A stretch of DNA of 10,583 nucleotides from Pseudomonadota bacterium (GTDB taxonomy: Bacteria > Pseudomonadota > Gammaproteobacteria > Xanthomonadales > Rhodanobacteraceae). Under the pieces are notes generated by a model. That model was given only the letters and a program-made list of their open reading frames with translations, did no database searches and was not told where the DNA came from. Made by a program: the position numbers and the translations under genes. Numbering within the stretch: position 1 is the first letter of the stretch; each line of letters starts with the position of its first letter. Shown here one piece after another: positions 1-6,623 of the stretch. The stretch spans positions 1-10,583 of the forward strand of contig JAJXTX010000080.1 of assembly GCA_021783385.1 (NCBI GenBank). The letters run 5' to 3'.

Positions 1-2
1 AC

Positions 3-443
3 GGGCGCTTCTGCCTGCAGCCGACCGACACCCATCCGCGCTACCTGCTGCTGGCCACCGGCACCGGCGTCACCCCGTACCGCGCCATGCTGCCGCAGAT
101 CGAAAAGCTGCTGGCGCAAGGCGAGCGTCAGGTGGTGCTGCTGTATGGGGCGCGCAGCGAGGCCGAATTGCTGTACGACGCGGAGTTCGAGGCATTCGCC
201 CGGCGCCACCCGAACTTCCTCTTTCACGGCTGCCTCAGCCGCCAGCCGCGCGCGGTGCCGCGCCCGACCGACCGCAGCGGCCACGTGCAGCACGTGCTGG
301 CCGAATTGGGACCGCACCCCGAGCGCGACATCGCCTACCTGTGCGGCAACCCCAACATGGTCGATGCCGCCTTCGAGGCGCTCAAGAGCCACGGCCTGCC
401 GGTGGCGCAGATCCGCCGCGAAAAGTACGTCTCGTCGCGCTGA
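3..443 (+). CDS. Ferredoxin-NADP reductase-type oxidoreductase, C-terminal part (5' truncated by window)
   Basis: Only the NAD(P)-binding half is present: the frame is open from base 3, so the gene begins upstream and the FAD-binding domain is outside the window. The 146 visible residues show the nucleotide-binding glycine motif ATGTGVTPYRAM (about residues 18-29) and, near the C-terminus, CGNPNMV (114-120), the classic FNR-superfamily pair. The tail ends REKYVSSR. Enzymes of this superfamily move electrons between NAD(P)H and ferredoxin, flavodoxin or a partner oxygenase through FAD and act in the cytoplasm. The tail differs from the aromatic C-terminus of E. coli Fpr, so the exact partner is open; it could equally be the reductase of another redox system. 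The stop is TGA at 441-443. It has no obvious functional link with the pilus genes downstream. Superfamily assignment is firm, subfamily is not. Confidence 0.85.
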   Translation, partial: GRFCLQPTDTHPRYLLLATGTGVTPYRAMLPQIEKLLAQGERQVVLLYGARSEAELLYDAEFEAFARRHPNFLFHGCLSRQPRAVPRPTDRSGHVQHVLAELGPHPERDIAYLCGNPNMVDAAFEALKSHGLPVAQIRREKYVSSR

Positions 444-465
444 TAAAGTTTGGCGGCCACACGCC

Positions 466-477
466 GATACCGGTATC
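466..477. repeat. 12-bp perfect palindrome after the reductase gene
   Basis: GATACCGGTATC is its own reverse complement and begins 22 bases after the reductase stop codon. No T-run follows, so it does not look like a complete intrinsic terminator. It could be a protein-binding dyad or chance. Confidence 0.3.
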
Positions 478-602
478 AGGCAGGGATGACCTGCCACGCA
501 TGGCGCGTCAGCAAAGCTCCGTTGCGCATTCACGCTTGTCGACGCTGCTCGCGCATCCGTCCGAGCCTTAACCGGAGCTTGCCGCCGACTCCACAGACAA
601 TG

Positions 603-624
603 AAGTGTGCGCACGATCACAATT
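603..624 (+). promoter_or_regulatory. CRP/Clp-type binding site upstream of the small fimbrial gene
   Basis: The core TGTGC-N6-TCACA at 606-621 matches the CRP core TGTGA-N6-TCACA at 9 of 10 positions, and by hand the 22-base frame matches the E. coli CRP consensus at 16 positions (flanks AAG and ATT). In Xanthomonadaceae the CRP homologue Clp binds essentially this sequence and is released by c-di-GMP. The centre at about 613.5 lies some 110 bases before the ATG at 724, so it could act as an activator site for that gene. Binding is inferred. Confidence 0.55.
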
Positions 625-653
625 GCACAACCTGCACAAGCAGAACCTGTAAA
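623..653 (+). promoter_or_regulatory. Weak candidate promoter for the small fimbrial gene
   Basis: TTGCAC at 623-628 resembles a -35 box and TGTAAA at 648-653 a -10 box, but the 19-base spacer is long. A start near 658-661 would put the CRP-like dyad centre at about -45 to -47, roughly a class II activator position, where a poor -35 box is usual. Tentative. Confidence 0.3.
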
Positions 654-684
654 GGTCGGCATGTACCGGCCGAAGGCACCTTTA

Positions 685-709
685 AGCACCCGATGATTTT
701 GCGGGTGCT
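685..709 (+). promoter_or_regulatory. Leader hairpin directly upstream of the ribosome binding site
   Basis: AGCACCCG (685-692) pairs perfectly with CGGGTGCT (702-709) around a 9-base loop. The SD AAGGAG (712-717) begins three bases after the stem. No U-run follows, so termination is unlikely. The stem could stabilise the leader or limit ribosome access. Confidence 0.45.
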
Positions 710-723
710 GCAAGGAGAACGAC

Positions 724-1092
724 ATGACAGGTCAGTTTTGCACCGTCTTGGCAGGTTGCGCATTCGCCATGATCTTGGGCACCTCGAGCGCGAGGGCTGC
801 GAGCGGACGGATCGCGTTTTCGGGCTCGATCGTTACGCCTACTTGCGCAGTTGCCGATGCCTCCGCCGGGTCCACGCGATCCATTTCGAGCCGCCCTGGC
901 TCGACGTCACAAGAGTACACCTGTGGTAACTCCGGTTCGCCGGCAGGTTCCGGCGGGTCCTACGCGGTGACCGTGACCACACTCGGTGCCGCCTCAAAAA
1001 GCGACCGGCTGCTTGCCTATTTTACCGGGTACGTCACGCCGGCTGGCACCGGAACGCGCTCTGCCAAGCTTGTAACGCAGACCTTCAATTAG
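724..1092 (+). CDS. Small secreted fimbrial-type subunit (122 aa)
   Basis: The start is set by AAGGAG at 712-717, six bases before ATG. The N-terminus is a signal peptide with likely cleavage after SARA or SARAA (residues 22-26). The mature start SGRIAFSGSIVTPTC follows the type 1 pilin pattern G-x-I-x-F-x-G-x-I-V-x-P-T-C, and a second Cys in YTCGNSG could close the pilin disulfide. The C-terminus LVTQTFN has the alternating hydrophobic pattern and penultimate aromatic of a terminal pilin strand. At 122 residues it is well short of normal pilins (about 150-180), so the middle of the fold is reduced. It lies in opposite orientation to the chaperone-usher operon and ends 39 bases from the adhesin stop. 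It is probably an accessory or regulatory pilus subunit that uses the neighbouring chaperone and usher. The family resemblance is seen; the role is inferred. Confidence 0.75.
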   Translation: MTGQFCTVLAGCAFAMILGTSSARAASGRIAFSGSIVTPTCAVADASAGSTRSISSRPGSTSQEYTCGNSGSPAGSGGSYAVTVTTLGAASKSDRLLAYFTGYVTPAGTGTRSAKLVTQTFN

Positions 1093-1100
1093 CCATCGGA

Positions 1101-1117
1101 GGCGGCGAGTCGCTGCC
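1101..1117. terminator. Short hairpin between convergent genes, possible weak terminator
   Basis: GGCGGCG (1101-1107) pairs with CGCTGCC (1111-1117) with one G-T wobble and a three-base loop, in the 39-base gap between two convergent stop codons. Neither strand shows a T-run after it, so it could at most be a weak bidirectional terminator. Confidence 0.25.
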
Positions 1118-1131
1118 GTTGTGCGTCCAGA

Positions 1132-2226
1132 TTACTGGTAGGACATGGTGAATGTGCCCGTTCCACAGACAGGGCCTGGTCCCGTCGGAGAGCCGGTAGC
1201 GTAGTACTGGGCGTAATAGTTCAGTGTCAGCACTCCGTTGGGGGAGCTTCCAAGCGGCTGCGCGGCGTCGAATTGAACGGGCTGCAGGTTGTTTTGCAGC
1301 ACCTGGATGCCGATATTGGCGGCCGACGTCCCCGAAGTACATGTGGCTGCTGAAAGGATGACCCCCGTTGCTGCCCCCGGACGGGTGGTGCTCATGGTCA
1401 TGTAAAGCGACCAGCCCACGGAACACGAATACTGGATGTTGAAGGCTGTCTGACCAGCCACCGAGCCGGTGCTTGGCAGTGCGTTGGTGGTGATCGTTGG
1501 CAAAATAACATTGATATTGCTTGAACCTGCAGTGACGTTGCAGGTATTGGCGGATATCGTCACCGGATTTAAAGTAAGTTTTCCTAATGGGTTTGATGCT
1601 GTGTATTGTATACCCTGCTGATTATTGTCCGTATCGAAAAACTGAAGAATTTGAATATTATTTGTCGTACCGGGGGAAACAGTTCCAGTTTTCACTAATT
1701 GTGCTGTAAAGGTTTCCGAAATCGGATTGGGAATGCAGTAGTTGGAAGGAGAATTGCCAGAGTCGCACTTGACTGTACCCAACGACCACCCAATGGTTCC
1801 ATTGGGGCCATTGTTTCCGCTGCTTGCCTGAGATGGCGTTGCGGTAAGCAATACATCGATTCCGGGGACATTGGTCTGGAGCATGATGCCGACACCGCCC
1901 GGCGGCGCATTTGCAAAATCGATAGCGGATATGTTGCCTGTTTGAAGATTGAAATAATCATAATAATTTACCGTGTTCATGAAGGCATTCAGGCAATCAA
2001 TACTGACGGTCACAGGTGGGGATGGCTGTCCTATCTTTCCATTGCTGGTGCCTGGTGAGATTCCTACAGGCGAGGGAATCGAGATGGCTTGACTTTGTGG
2101 TGAAGCGGTGCAGGCCGGTGACTTGACTGCAAATGCTGGCCGCATCGCCAGAACCAGCAGAGCAACAGCAAGTAACGCACCCTGCACTGCTCGGGTGAGG
2201 CACCTTGCAAACCGACCAGGCTTCAT
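1132..2226 (-). CDS. Two-domain fimbrial tip adhesin, FimH-like
   Basis: The 364-residue protein is the last gene of the pilus operon. The start at 2226 is supported by AAGGAG six bases upstream and by an ATGA overlap with the usher stop; a longer in-frame extension into the usher gene is rejected. A signal peptide ends at about AFA (31-33). Residues 34 to about 212 form an N-terminal domain with Cys at 39, 78, 154 and 164 and many Asn, Gly and Tyr, as expected of a receptor-binding domain. Residues 215-364 form a pilin domain with Cys at 229, 268, 296 and 354, ending FTMSYQ with the penultimate aromatic typical of chaperone recognition. Its LNYYAQYYATG parallels MNYKVQYYATG in the major pilin. 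The ligand cannot be read. The DNA for residues 82-242 is strikingly AT-rich compared with its neighbours. The adhesin role rests on position, size and domain order. Confidence 0.85.
   Translation of the reverse strand: MKPGRFARCLTRAVQGALLAVALLVLAMRPAFAVKSPACTASPQSQAISIPSPVGISPGTSNGKIGQPSPPVTVSIDCLNAFMNTVNYYDYFNLQTGNISAIDFANAPPGGVGIMLQTNVPGIDVLLTATPSQASSGNNGPNGTIGWSLGTVKCDSGNSPSNYCIPNPISETFTAQLVKTGTVSPGTTNNIQILQFFDTDNNQQGIQYTASNPLGKLTLNPVTISANTCNVTAGSSNINVILPTITTNALPSTGSVAGQTAFNIQYSCSVGWSLYMTMSTTRPGAATGVILSAATCTSGTSAANIGIQVLQNNLQPVQFDAAQPLGSSPNGVLTLNYYAQYYATGSPTGPGPVCGTGTFTMSYQ
1501..1980 (-). other. Low-GC island inside the adhesin gene
   Basis: Hand counts per 60-base line give about 42% GC (1501-1560), 40% (1561-1620), 35% (1621-1680), 40% (1681-1740) and 32% (1921-1980), against about 70% in a sample line of the hydrolase gene. 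The region encodes adhesin residues of about 82-242, mainly the binding domain. It suggests horizontal exchange or relaxed codon constraint in the receptor-binding part. Confidence 0.65.
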
Positions 2227-4997
2227 GTGCCGCTCCTTGAGACAAGTGTGGTGGTAACGGATTGCATGCAGACGGTGCTTATGACTTCGTATTGTTTCAC
2301 GGTTTCTTTTTGCTTGCTCTTCGGCTTCAGTTGATAACCGAACGAGCACGACTGCGCTGCGCCATTTTCATCTTGCCATTGCGCCGTAAGCTTTCCTGAC
2401 TGGTTGACACCGCGAGCCAGGATTTCCCCATTCTGGCCCACCAGGCCCATGGAAACGCCTTTCTCGTTGAATACTTCTGCGCCAAATGGAAGTGTTTTGC
2501 CATCCGTGAGACGGGCTCGCAAAATAATCGTGCGGCCATTTTGTGTCTTGAATTTCAACATCACCAATGCGCCGGCATAAGGTGCAACCTGGGTGCTCGT
2601 AGCGTCAAGCTGCACGTCCAGGGATAATCCCTTCGGATCGATCTGAATGGTGTTGAGGCTGTAAGGCGTGAGGTACGGCACCAAGGCATAACCGAAGCGA
2701 TCGATGCGTGCGCCGGCAGCATTGTTCAAATACGCGCCTTGGCCGTGAGGCACGTAAACGATCGCCGCAGTCTCGCCCATCGGCTGACCGAAGGTGACGC
2801 CGCCCGGATGCGCAACCACGGCACCGCTTATGCCCAACGAGGCCTGCGAATATCCGCTGCCCACGCCGTAGCCGGCGTTGAATACCGCATAAGGGCTGCG
2901 GTAGCCGCCATTGATGCTGCCGGCGTTGCCCGTGGAGCCGCTGCCATGCGACGCAGTAGCACCATAGTTGAACTGGTTGTCGGCGCCGGCAGAGCCGTTG
3001 AGCATGGCCTGTTCCTGTGATCCGCCAGTGCCGCTGTTGGTGAGGTTGAGGCTCAGTGAAGGGGCGTGCGGGCCATCGCCAAGGGGCACGCTGATGCTGG
3101 CGAAGTATTCGTTGTCATAGCGCCCCAGGGGGTCGCGCGTGCGTGTCGCGGAGATGCCGTAGCTCACGCTATGAAACGAATTGTTGTAGCCGACCTGGAA
3201 CTGCGTGTCGGTGCCTGCACGATTCCAGTAGTTACGCAGAGATGCATTCGCATAGAACGAACCGCCGCGTTGCCCGAGGCGCTGATTCAATGTGAGATCG
3301 AATCGGCTGCGCTGCCGTTCGAGCGCCATGCCACTGATGGCAGGATTGTAGAAATTGCCCGAAAGCGCGGCCTGTTGAGAGGGTGTCAGTACGGTGCGGA
3401 TCGGTATCCCGTTGACGGTAGATACGGCGGGAGGCACGACATAGGTGAAGGGGTTGAGGCCACGGCGTGCATAATCCCGTGCCAGCGCGGCATCCGTCAG
3501 GCTGAGATAGCCGGCGGTCGAGTAGCGGTAGGCGGCGACCGAAAGCGAGGTATTGGTTTGCGGAAGCAGCTTGCTGAAGCTGATCCGTACGCTCTGGCCC
3601 GCGTGTGAGGAAAAGCCCGGGATGCGCGTGTGTGCCTCCGTGACATCGAGCGCGAATGCGCCAACCGACGTATTCACGGCGCTGCCGAGCAACAGCGCGG
3701 CGTACCCTTGCGCAGCCTGGATCCCGGTGTAACCGGTCAGCAGATTGCTGAAGCCGTGCTGCACCGTCGCCTGCGCCACATCCGGGGTGTGCACCAGCGA
3801 GAAATTGCGTAGCGTGCCGGCCGCCACATCGAAGCGGGTGATGCCGGGCCGCAGCAGCTGGGCCACCGAGGCATACGGGACGGAGAAAGTACGCGTGCGG
3901 CCATCGGCCTCCGTCACCGTCACATCAAGGCTTCCACCGTAGCCAGTCGGGTAAAGGTCATTGATGGTGAACGGTCCGGGTGCCACCGTCGTCTGATAAA
4001 TCTGCACACCATTCTGGCGGATGGTGACCATCGCATTGGTATTGGCGATGCCCCGCACGACCGGCGCATAGCCGCGCAGAGAGTCCGGGAGCATGCGGTC
4101 ATCGGTAGCCAGCTGCACGCCGCGGAGGCTGAAACTGTCGAATACCTGGCCGTCGGTGTAGGCGTCGCCCACGGTGAGCTGCGAGCGCAACGACGGCAGA
4201 TCGCGCCGCACATAGCTGTCGATGTTCCGCCACTGCCGGCTTGCCGGGGCTCCGTTCGCGGCGGACTGCCAGTCGTAGCTGGAATCGTGGCGAAAATGCC
4301 ATTGCCCAAGGTTGAATCCGGCATTCAGACCCAGGTACGAGGAAGTCTGGCGCTGTCCCCGGCTGCTGGTTTGATAGCTGTTGAAGTTGTAATTCAGCAG
4401 CGCCGCGGGAACGCCGGCGTCCCAGTATTGCGGGCTGACATACCCGCGCGGCATCTCGCCAAGGAAGGCCTGGGGCACGCTGGTATCCAGTCGCAGGTCG
4501 GGCATGTCAAAGGCCATCGTGGCACCGGGAATGATGCTGCCGATGGCTACGCACGCCTTCGGATCCTGCAGCCTGAGCATGACCGGGGCAGGCACTTTCT
4601 CCGGCCGCAAGCCCAGCTGGTCTAGCAATTTGCGGTCGACGCACGGTGTTGCGCTGGCCTCTCCCGCGGCGTCGAAGCGTACCTCGGTGCGGCCGACCCA
4701 TGCCCCGTTGAGATAGAGGTCGGTGTTGTAGGTGCCCGGCAGCACCGGATTTCCATGCTCGAAGCGGGAGAGATCCGTCGTGTTGTCGCCGGCACCCGAC
4801 AGCAGGCTACGGTCGAACTGCGCATCCGCGCCACTTGCGTCCGCACCCGAGGCTGCTGCGTCGACACCACTGGCGGCAGCGGCACGCGTTGGGACTGGAA
4901 AGAGTGCGACAGCAATGGCAGCGCACAGCAGGATATTGCCGCACGCCACAAGCCTGCGCGGCGATGCCGCCGGGCATGTGGCGAATCGCGGATTCAT
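2223..4997 (-). CDS. Outer membrane usher protein, FimD/PapC family
   Basis: The 924-residue protein is of normal usher length (about 800-880 plus a long N-terminus here). A signal peptide precedes TRAAA (about 37-41), followed by an unusual Ala/Ser/Gly/Asp-rich stretch (41-60). The periplasmic N-domain begins at FDRSLLSG (61 on), includes LPGTYNTDLYLNGAWVGR (86-103) and has Cys119/Cys149. The beta-barrel follows, with the plug region around 313-366 marked by VTIRQNGVQIYQ and PGPFTINDLYPTGYGG. The C-terminal domains include LPFGAEVFNEKG and two Cys (QSCSF, TVCMQ). The usher receives chaperone-pilin complexes, catalyses donor-strand exchange and forms the outer membrane pore. The start overlaps the chaperone stop as ATGA (4994-4997) and the stop overlaps the adhesin start the same way (2223-2226), so the three genes are probably translationally coupled. 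Confidence 0.96.
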   Translation of the reverse strand: MNPRFATCPAASPRRLVACGNILLCAAIAVALFPVPTRAAAASGVDAAASGADASGADAQFDRSLLSGAGDNTTDLSRFEHGNPVLPGTYNTDLYLNGAWVGRTEVRFDAAGEASATPCVDRKLLDQLGLRPEKVPAPVMLRLQDPKACVAIGSIIPGATMAFDMPDLRLDTSVPQAFLGEMPRGYVSPQYWDAGVPAALLNYNFNSYQTSSRGQRQTSSYLGLNAGFNLGQWHFRHDSSYDWQSAANGAPASRQWRNIDSYVRRDLPSLRSQLTVGDAYTDGQVFDSFSLRGVQLATDDRMLPDSLRGYAPVVRGIANTNAMVTIRQNGVQIYQTTVAPGPFTINDLYPTGYGGSLDVTVTEADGRTRTFSVPYASVAQLLRPGITRFDVAAGTLRNFSLVHTPDVAQATVQHGFSNLLTGYTGIQAAQGYAALLLGSAVNTSVGAFALDVTEAHTRIPGFSSHAGQSVRISFSKLLPQTNTSLSVAAYRYSTAGYLSLTDAALARDYARRGLNPFTYVVPPAVSTVNGIPIRTVLTPSQQAALSGNFYNPAISGMALERQRSRFDLTLNQRLGQRGGSFYANASLRNYWNRAGTDTQFQVGYNNSFHSVSYGISATRTRDPLGRYDNEYFASISVPLGDGPHAPSLSLNLTNSGTGGSQEQAMLNGSAGADNQFNYGATASHGSGSTGNAGSINGGYRSPYAVFNAGYGVGSGYSQASLGISGAVVAHPGGVTFGQPMGETAAIVYVPHGQGAYLNNAAGARIDRFGYALVPYLTPYSLNTIQIDPKGLSLDVQLDATSTQVAPYAGALVMLKFKTQNGRTIILRARLTDGKTLPFGAEVFNEKGVSMGLVGQNGEILARGVNQSGKLTAQWQDENGAAQSCSFGYQLKPKSKQKETVKQYEVISTVCMQSVTTTLVSRSGT

Positions 4998-5737
4998 GGC
5001 GACAGTACGCCCTTGCTGGTGATCAGCGCGCCGTAGTCGTTGATCGTGCTGAATGTGACCGGCGTGCCGGTCGGTGGCACCTGCGTCAGACCCTTCACCG
5101 CCATGCGCAACGTGCCCAGCGGGGCGACCATGCCGGTGTCAGCCACGTAGTGCTTGTCGCCTATGTCCAGCGCCACGGCGGTAAAGGTGATGTAGTAGGG
5201 CGTGGGGTTGTGCAATTCCAGCGCGTAGCCCGGGTTCGTCGCCACGGCCTTCCAGGTGACCTGCTTGGGCGCGGTGAGCGGATCGCCCGAAAGATGGGCC
5301 GGACGATAGAACAGCTTGAGACGCGAACGTATCGCGAATTGCAGCAGATTCTTGCCCGCCATCTGCGGCCCAGTGGGCTTGGGCGGAACCTCAAGCACGT
5401 TCAGCCAGAACAGCGATTCGTGATCCGTCGGCAGGGGAGCCTGCGTCGCGATGATGCGCAGGCTCTGGTCCTTGTGCGCTTCCATGCGGAACAGCGGCGG
5501 CGTGATCAGGAACGGCGCGTCGGCCTTGTCCGGGGTGGATTGGGGGTTGCCGCGGTCGATCCATGCCTCGATCAGCGCCGGACCGTCGCCCTGGTTGGTC
5601 AGGCGTACGGTGACCTCACCGTCCTGCGCCGGGAACACGACGCGGGTGCCGCCGATCACCACGCTGGCATGCGCGGCACTGACAACCAGGGCGAGCGCTA
5701 TCAGACCCGCACTGACGGCCCAGATAAAGCTTTTCAT
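4994..5737 (-). CDS. Periplasmic pilus assembly chaperone, FimC/PapD family
   Basis: The 247-residue protein has a signal peptide ending near AAHA (21-24) and two Ig-like domains. Family hallmarks are visible: GTRVVFP with the conserved subunit-anchoring Arg32, the paired basic residue Lys141 in RSRLKLFYRP, PPLFRMEAHKDQSLRI (80-95) and the G1 donor strand in SLFWLNVLEVPP (108-119). The short F1-G1 loop is that of the FGS subclass, which serves type 1-like rod pili. It caps pilin subunits in the periplasm by donor-strand complementation and delivers them to the usher. A weak SD (AGGG) lies seven bases upstream of ATG, much weaker than that of the adhesin. It follows the pilin after a 95-base gap holding a hairpin and overlaps the usher by four bases. 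Confidence 0.96.
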   Translation of the reverse strand: MKSFIWAVSAGLIALALVVSAAHASVVIGGTRVVFPAQDGEVTVRLTNQGDGPALIEAWIDRGNPQSTPDKADAPFLITPPLFRMEAHKDQSLRIIATQAPLPTDHESLFWLNVLEVPPKPTGPQMAGKNLLQFAIRSRLKLFYRPAHLSGDPLTAPKQVTWKAVATNPGYALELHNPTPYYITFTAVALDIGDKHYVADTGMVAPLGTLRMAVKGLTQVPPTGTPVTFSTINDYGALITSKGVLSP

Positions 5738-5784
5738 CGACGTACCCTGTTTGGCGATCAGTGCATTGCAGCGTGCTTCAGCGG

Positions 5785-5820
5785 TGCGCTGCGGCCCTCA
5801 AACATAGTGGCCGCGGCGCA
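5785..5820 (-). promoter_or_regulatory. Large intercistronic hairpin between pilin and chaperone
   Basis: On the plus strand TGCGCTGCGGCC (5785-5796) faces GGCCGCGGCGCA (5809-5820) across a 12-base loop; 11 of 12 positions pair in the operon RNA, with one C-A mismatch. It begins 13 bases after the pilin stop codon. There is no U-run on its 3' side, so it is probably not a complete intrinsic terminator. It may stabilise the upstream pilin message, mark an RNA processing site or attenuate transcription, which would give far more pilin than chaperone and usher. Confidence 0.6.
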
Positions 5821-5832
5821 GCGGATACGCAA

Positions 5833-6372
5833 TTACAGATAGTTGATCGTGTACGCCACGCTGGTATTCACAAGGCCCGCACCCGCCGCGCCGGTGGCAT
5901 AGTACTGGACCTTGTAGTTCATCGTGGTGGCACCGCCCGAGAGCGTACCGACCGGCGAGTTCTGCGCCGTGGCGGTGGCGGCGTTCAGTGGCATGACGGT
6001 CGTACCGTTCAGCAGCTGCACCTGCACGTTGGTCGCCGTGCCGGTGTTCTTCAGGTTCCCAGTGGTTGCGTCGACGTTGGCGCCGCTGAAATACGCCTGC
6101 ACGCTGGTCAGGTTCGGATCGCAGCCGCTGGCGGCGATCGTGAAGGCCGTGGTTCCCGCCACGTTGCCGGCGCTAGTCAGGAACGTGGTGAACACGACCG
6201 GCAACACGACCGTGTTGTTGTTGCTGCCACCGTTGACGCTGAACGCGCAAGAGTTGGCGACCACCTTGCCGGTAAACGTGATGGTGCCGTCGACGGCGCG
6301 AGCGGCCTGCGAGGCCAGGGCTGCGATGCCGAAGCTGGCAATCATGACAGCGGAGAGTAAGGTCTTTTTCAT
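5833..6372 (-). CDS. Major fimbrial subunit (type 1 pilin, FimA-like)
   Basis: The 179-residue protein has the normal length of a type 1 pilin. Signal peptide MKKTLLSAVM... ends at AARA (23-26). The mature N-terminus VDGTITFTGKVV (27-38) is the alternating hydrophobic donor strand that fills the groove of the neighbouring subunit. Cys42 and Cys84 would form the pilin disulfide. The C-terminus VAYTINYL has a near-terminal aromatic in a beta strand, and MNYKVQYYATG (151-161) is shared in pattern with the adhesin pilin domain. The residues between are rich in Thr, Asn, Ala and Gly. It is the first gene of the operon, placed to be the most abundant product, and forms the pilus rod. AGGA lies seven bases before ATG. 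Predicted control is by the sigma-54 promoter about 110 bases upstream. Confidence 0.93.
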   Translation of the reverse strand: MKKTLLSAVMIASFGIAALASQAARAVDGTITFTGKVVANSCAFSVNGGSNNNTVVLPVVFTTFLTSAGNVAGTTAFTIAASGCDPNLTSVQAYFSGANVDATTGNLKNTGTATNVQVQLLNGTTVMPLNAATATAQNSPVGTLSGGATTMNYKVQYYATGAAGAGLVNTSVAYTINYL

Positions 6373-6436
6373 GCGGATTTCCTGAGATTTCTGCTGGAGA
6401 TGATGGACAGGTTCGGGATCGGCGTCGGGTAGCGCA

Positions 6437-6458
6437 AAGCGTGTTCGGCGTCACACTT
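6437..6458. promoter_or_regulatory. Second, weaker CRP/Clp-like site in the pilin leader
   Basis: CGTGT-N6-TCACA (6440-6455) matches the CRP core at 8 of 10 positions and the 22-base E. coli consensus at 14 by hand count. It lies downstream of the predicted sigma-54 start site, so if bound it would more likely repress than activate. Weak on its own; the stronger site at 603-624 makes it worth noting. Confidence 0.3.
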
Positions 6459-6480
6459 CCGACGCTTGTCGTGCCACTGA

Positions 6481-6497
6481 AGCAAACGTTGTGCCAA
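6481..6497 (-). promoter_or_regulatory. Sigma-54 (RpoN) promoter for the pilus operon
   Basis: Read on the minus strand the sequence is TTGGCACAACGTTTGCT. It fits the sigma-54 consensus YTGGCACGRNNNTTGCW at every fixed position except one (A for G after TGGCAC) and has the invariant GG (6495-6494) and GC (6483-6482) separated by exactly ten bases. The predicted start is near 6470, giving a leader of about 98 bases before the pilin ATG at 6372. Sigma-54 is known to control pilin genes in several gammaproteobacteria, which makes the placement sensible. Confidence 0.7.
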
Positions 6498-6623
6498 GAC
6501 CTGCTCGCTTATGCGATCCAGGCCCGGAGCGAGTCCTGGCTGAGGTTGCAGAGTTGCCTTACGGCGTTGGGAAAGCGCGCCGCATGACTTACGTCTGAGG
6601 TTTCACCGCCAAATTATGTCATT

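Noticed and set aside
466..477. Palindrome GATACCGGTATC as the reductase terminator
   Set aside because: Only 6 bp per arm with no loop and no following T-run; a protein site or chance is more likely.
685..709. Leader hairpin as an intrinsic terminator
   Set aside because: No U-run after the stem; an SD and start codon follow immediately.
450..929. Plus-strand open frame of 159 codons running through the leader into the small fimbrial gene
   Set aside because: No family motif and no SD. The frame at 724-1092 has a signal peptide, a pilin N-terminal pattern and a strong SD.
2227..2349. N-terminal extension of the adhesin frame by 41 codons
   Set aside because: It would lie inside the usher gene, lacks a signal peptide at its start, and the ATG at 2226 has an SD and an ATGA overlap.
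4835..5842. Plus-strand open frame of 335 codons opposite the usher start and chaperone
   Set aside because: Arg/His-rich antisense shadow; chaperone and usher signatures on the minus strand are unambiguous.
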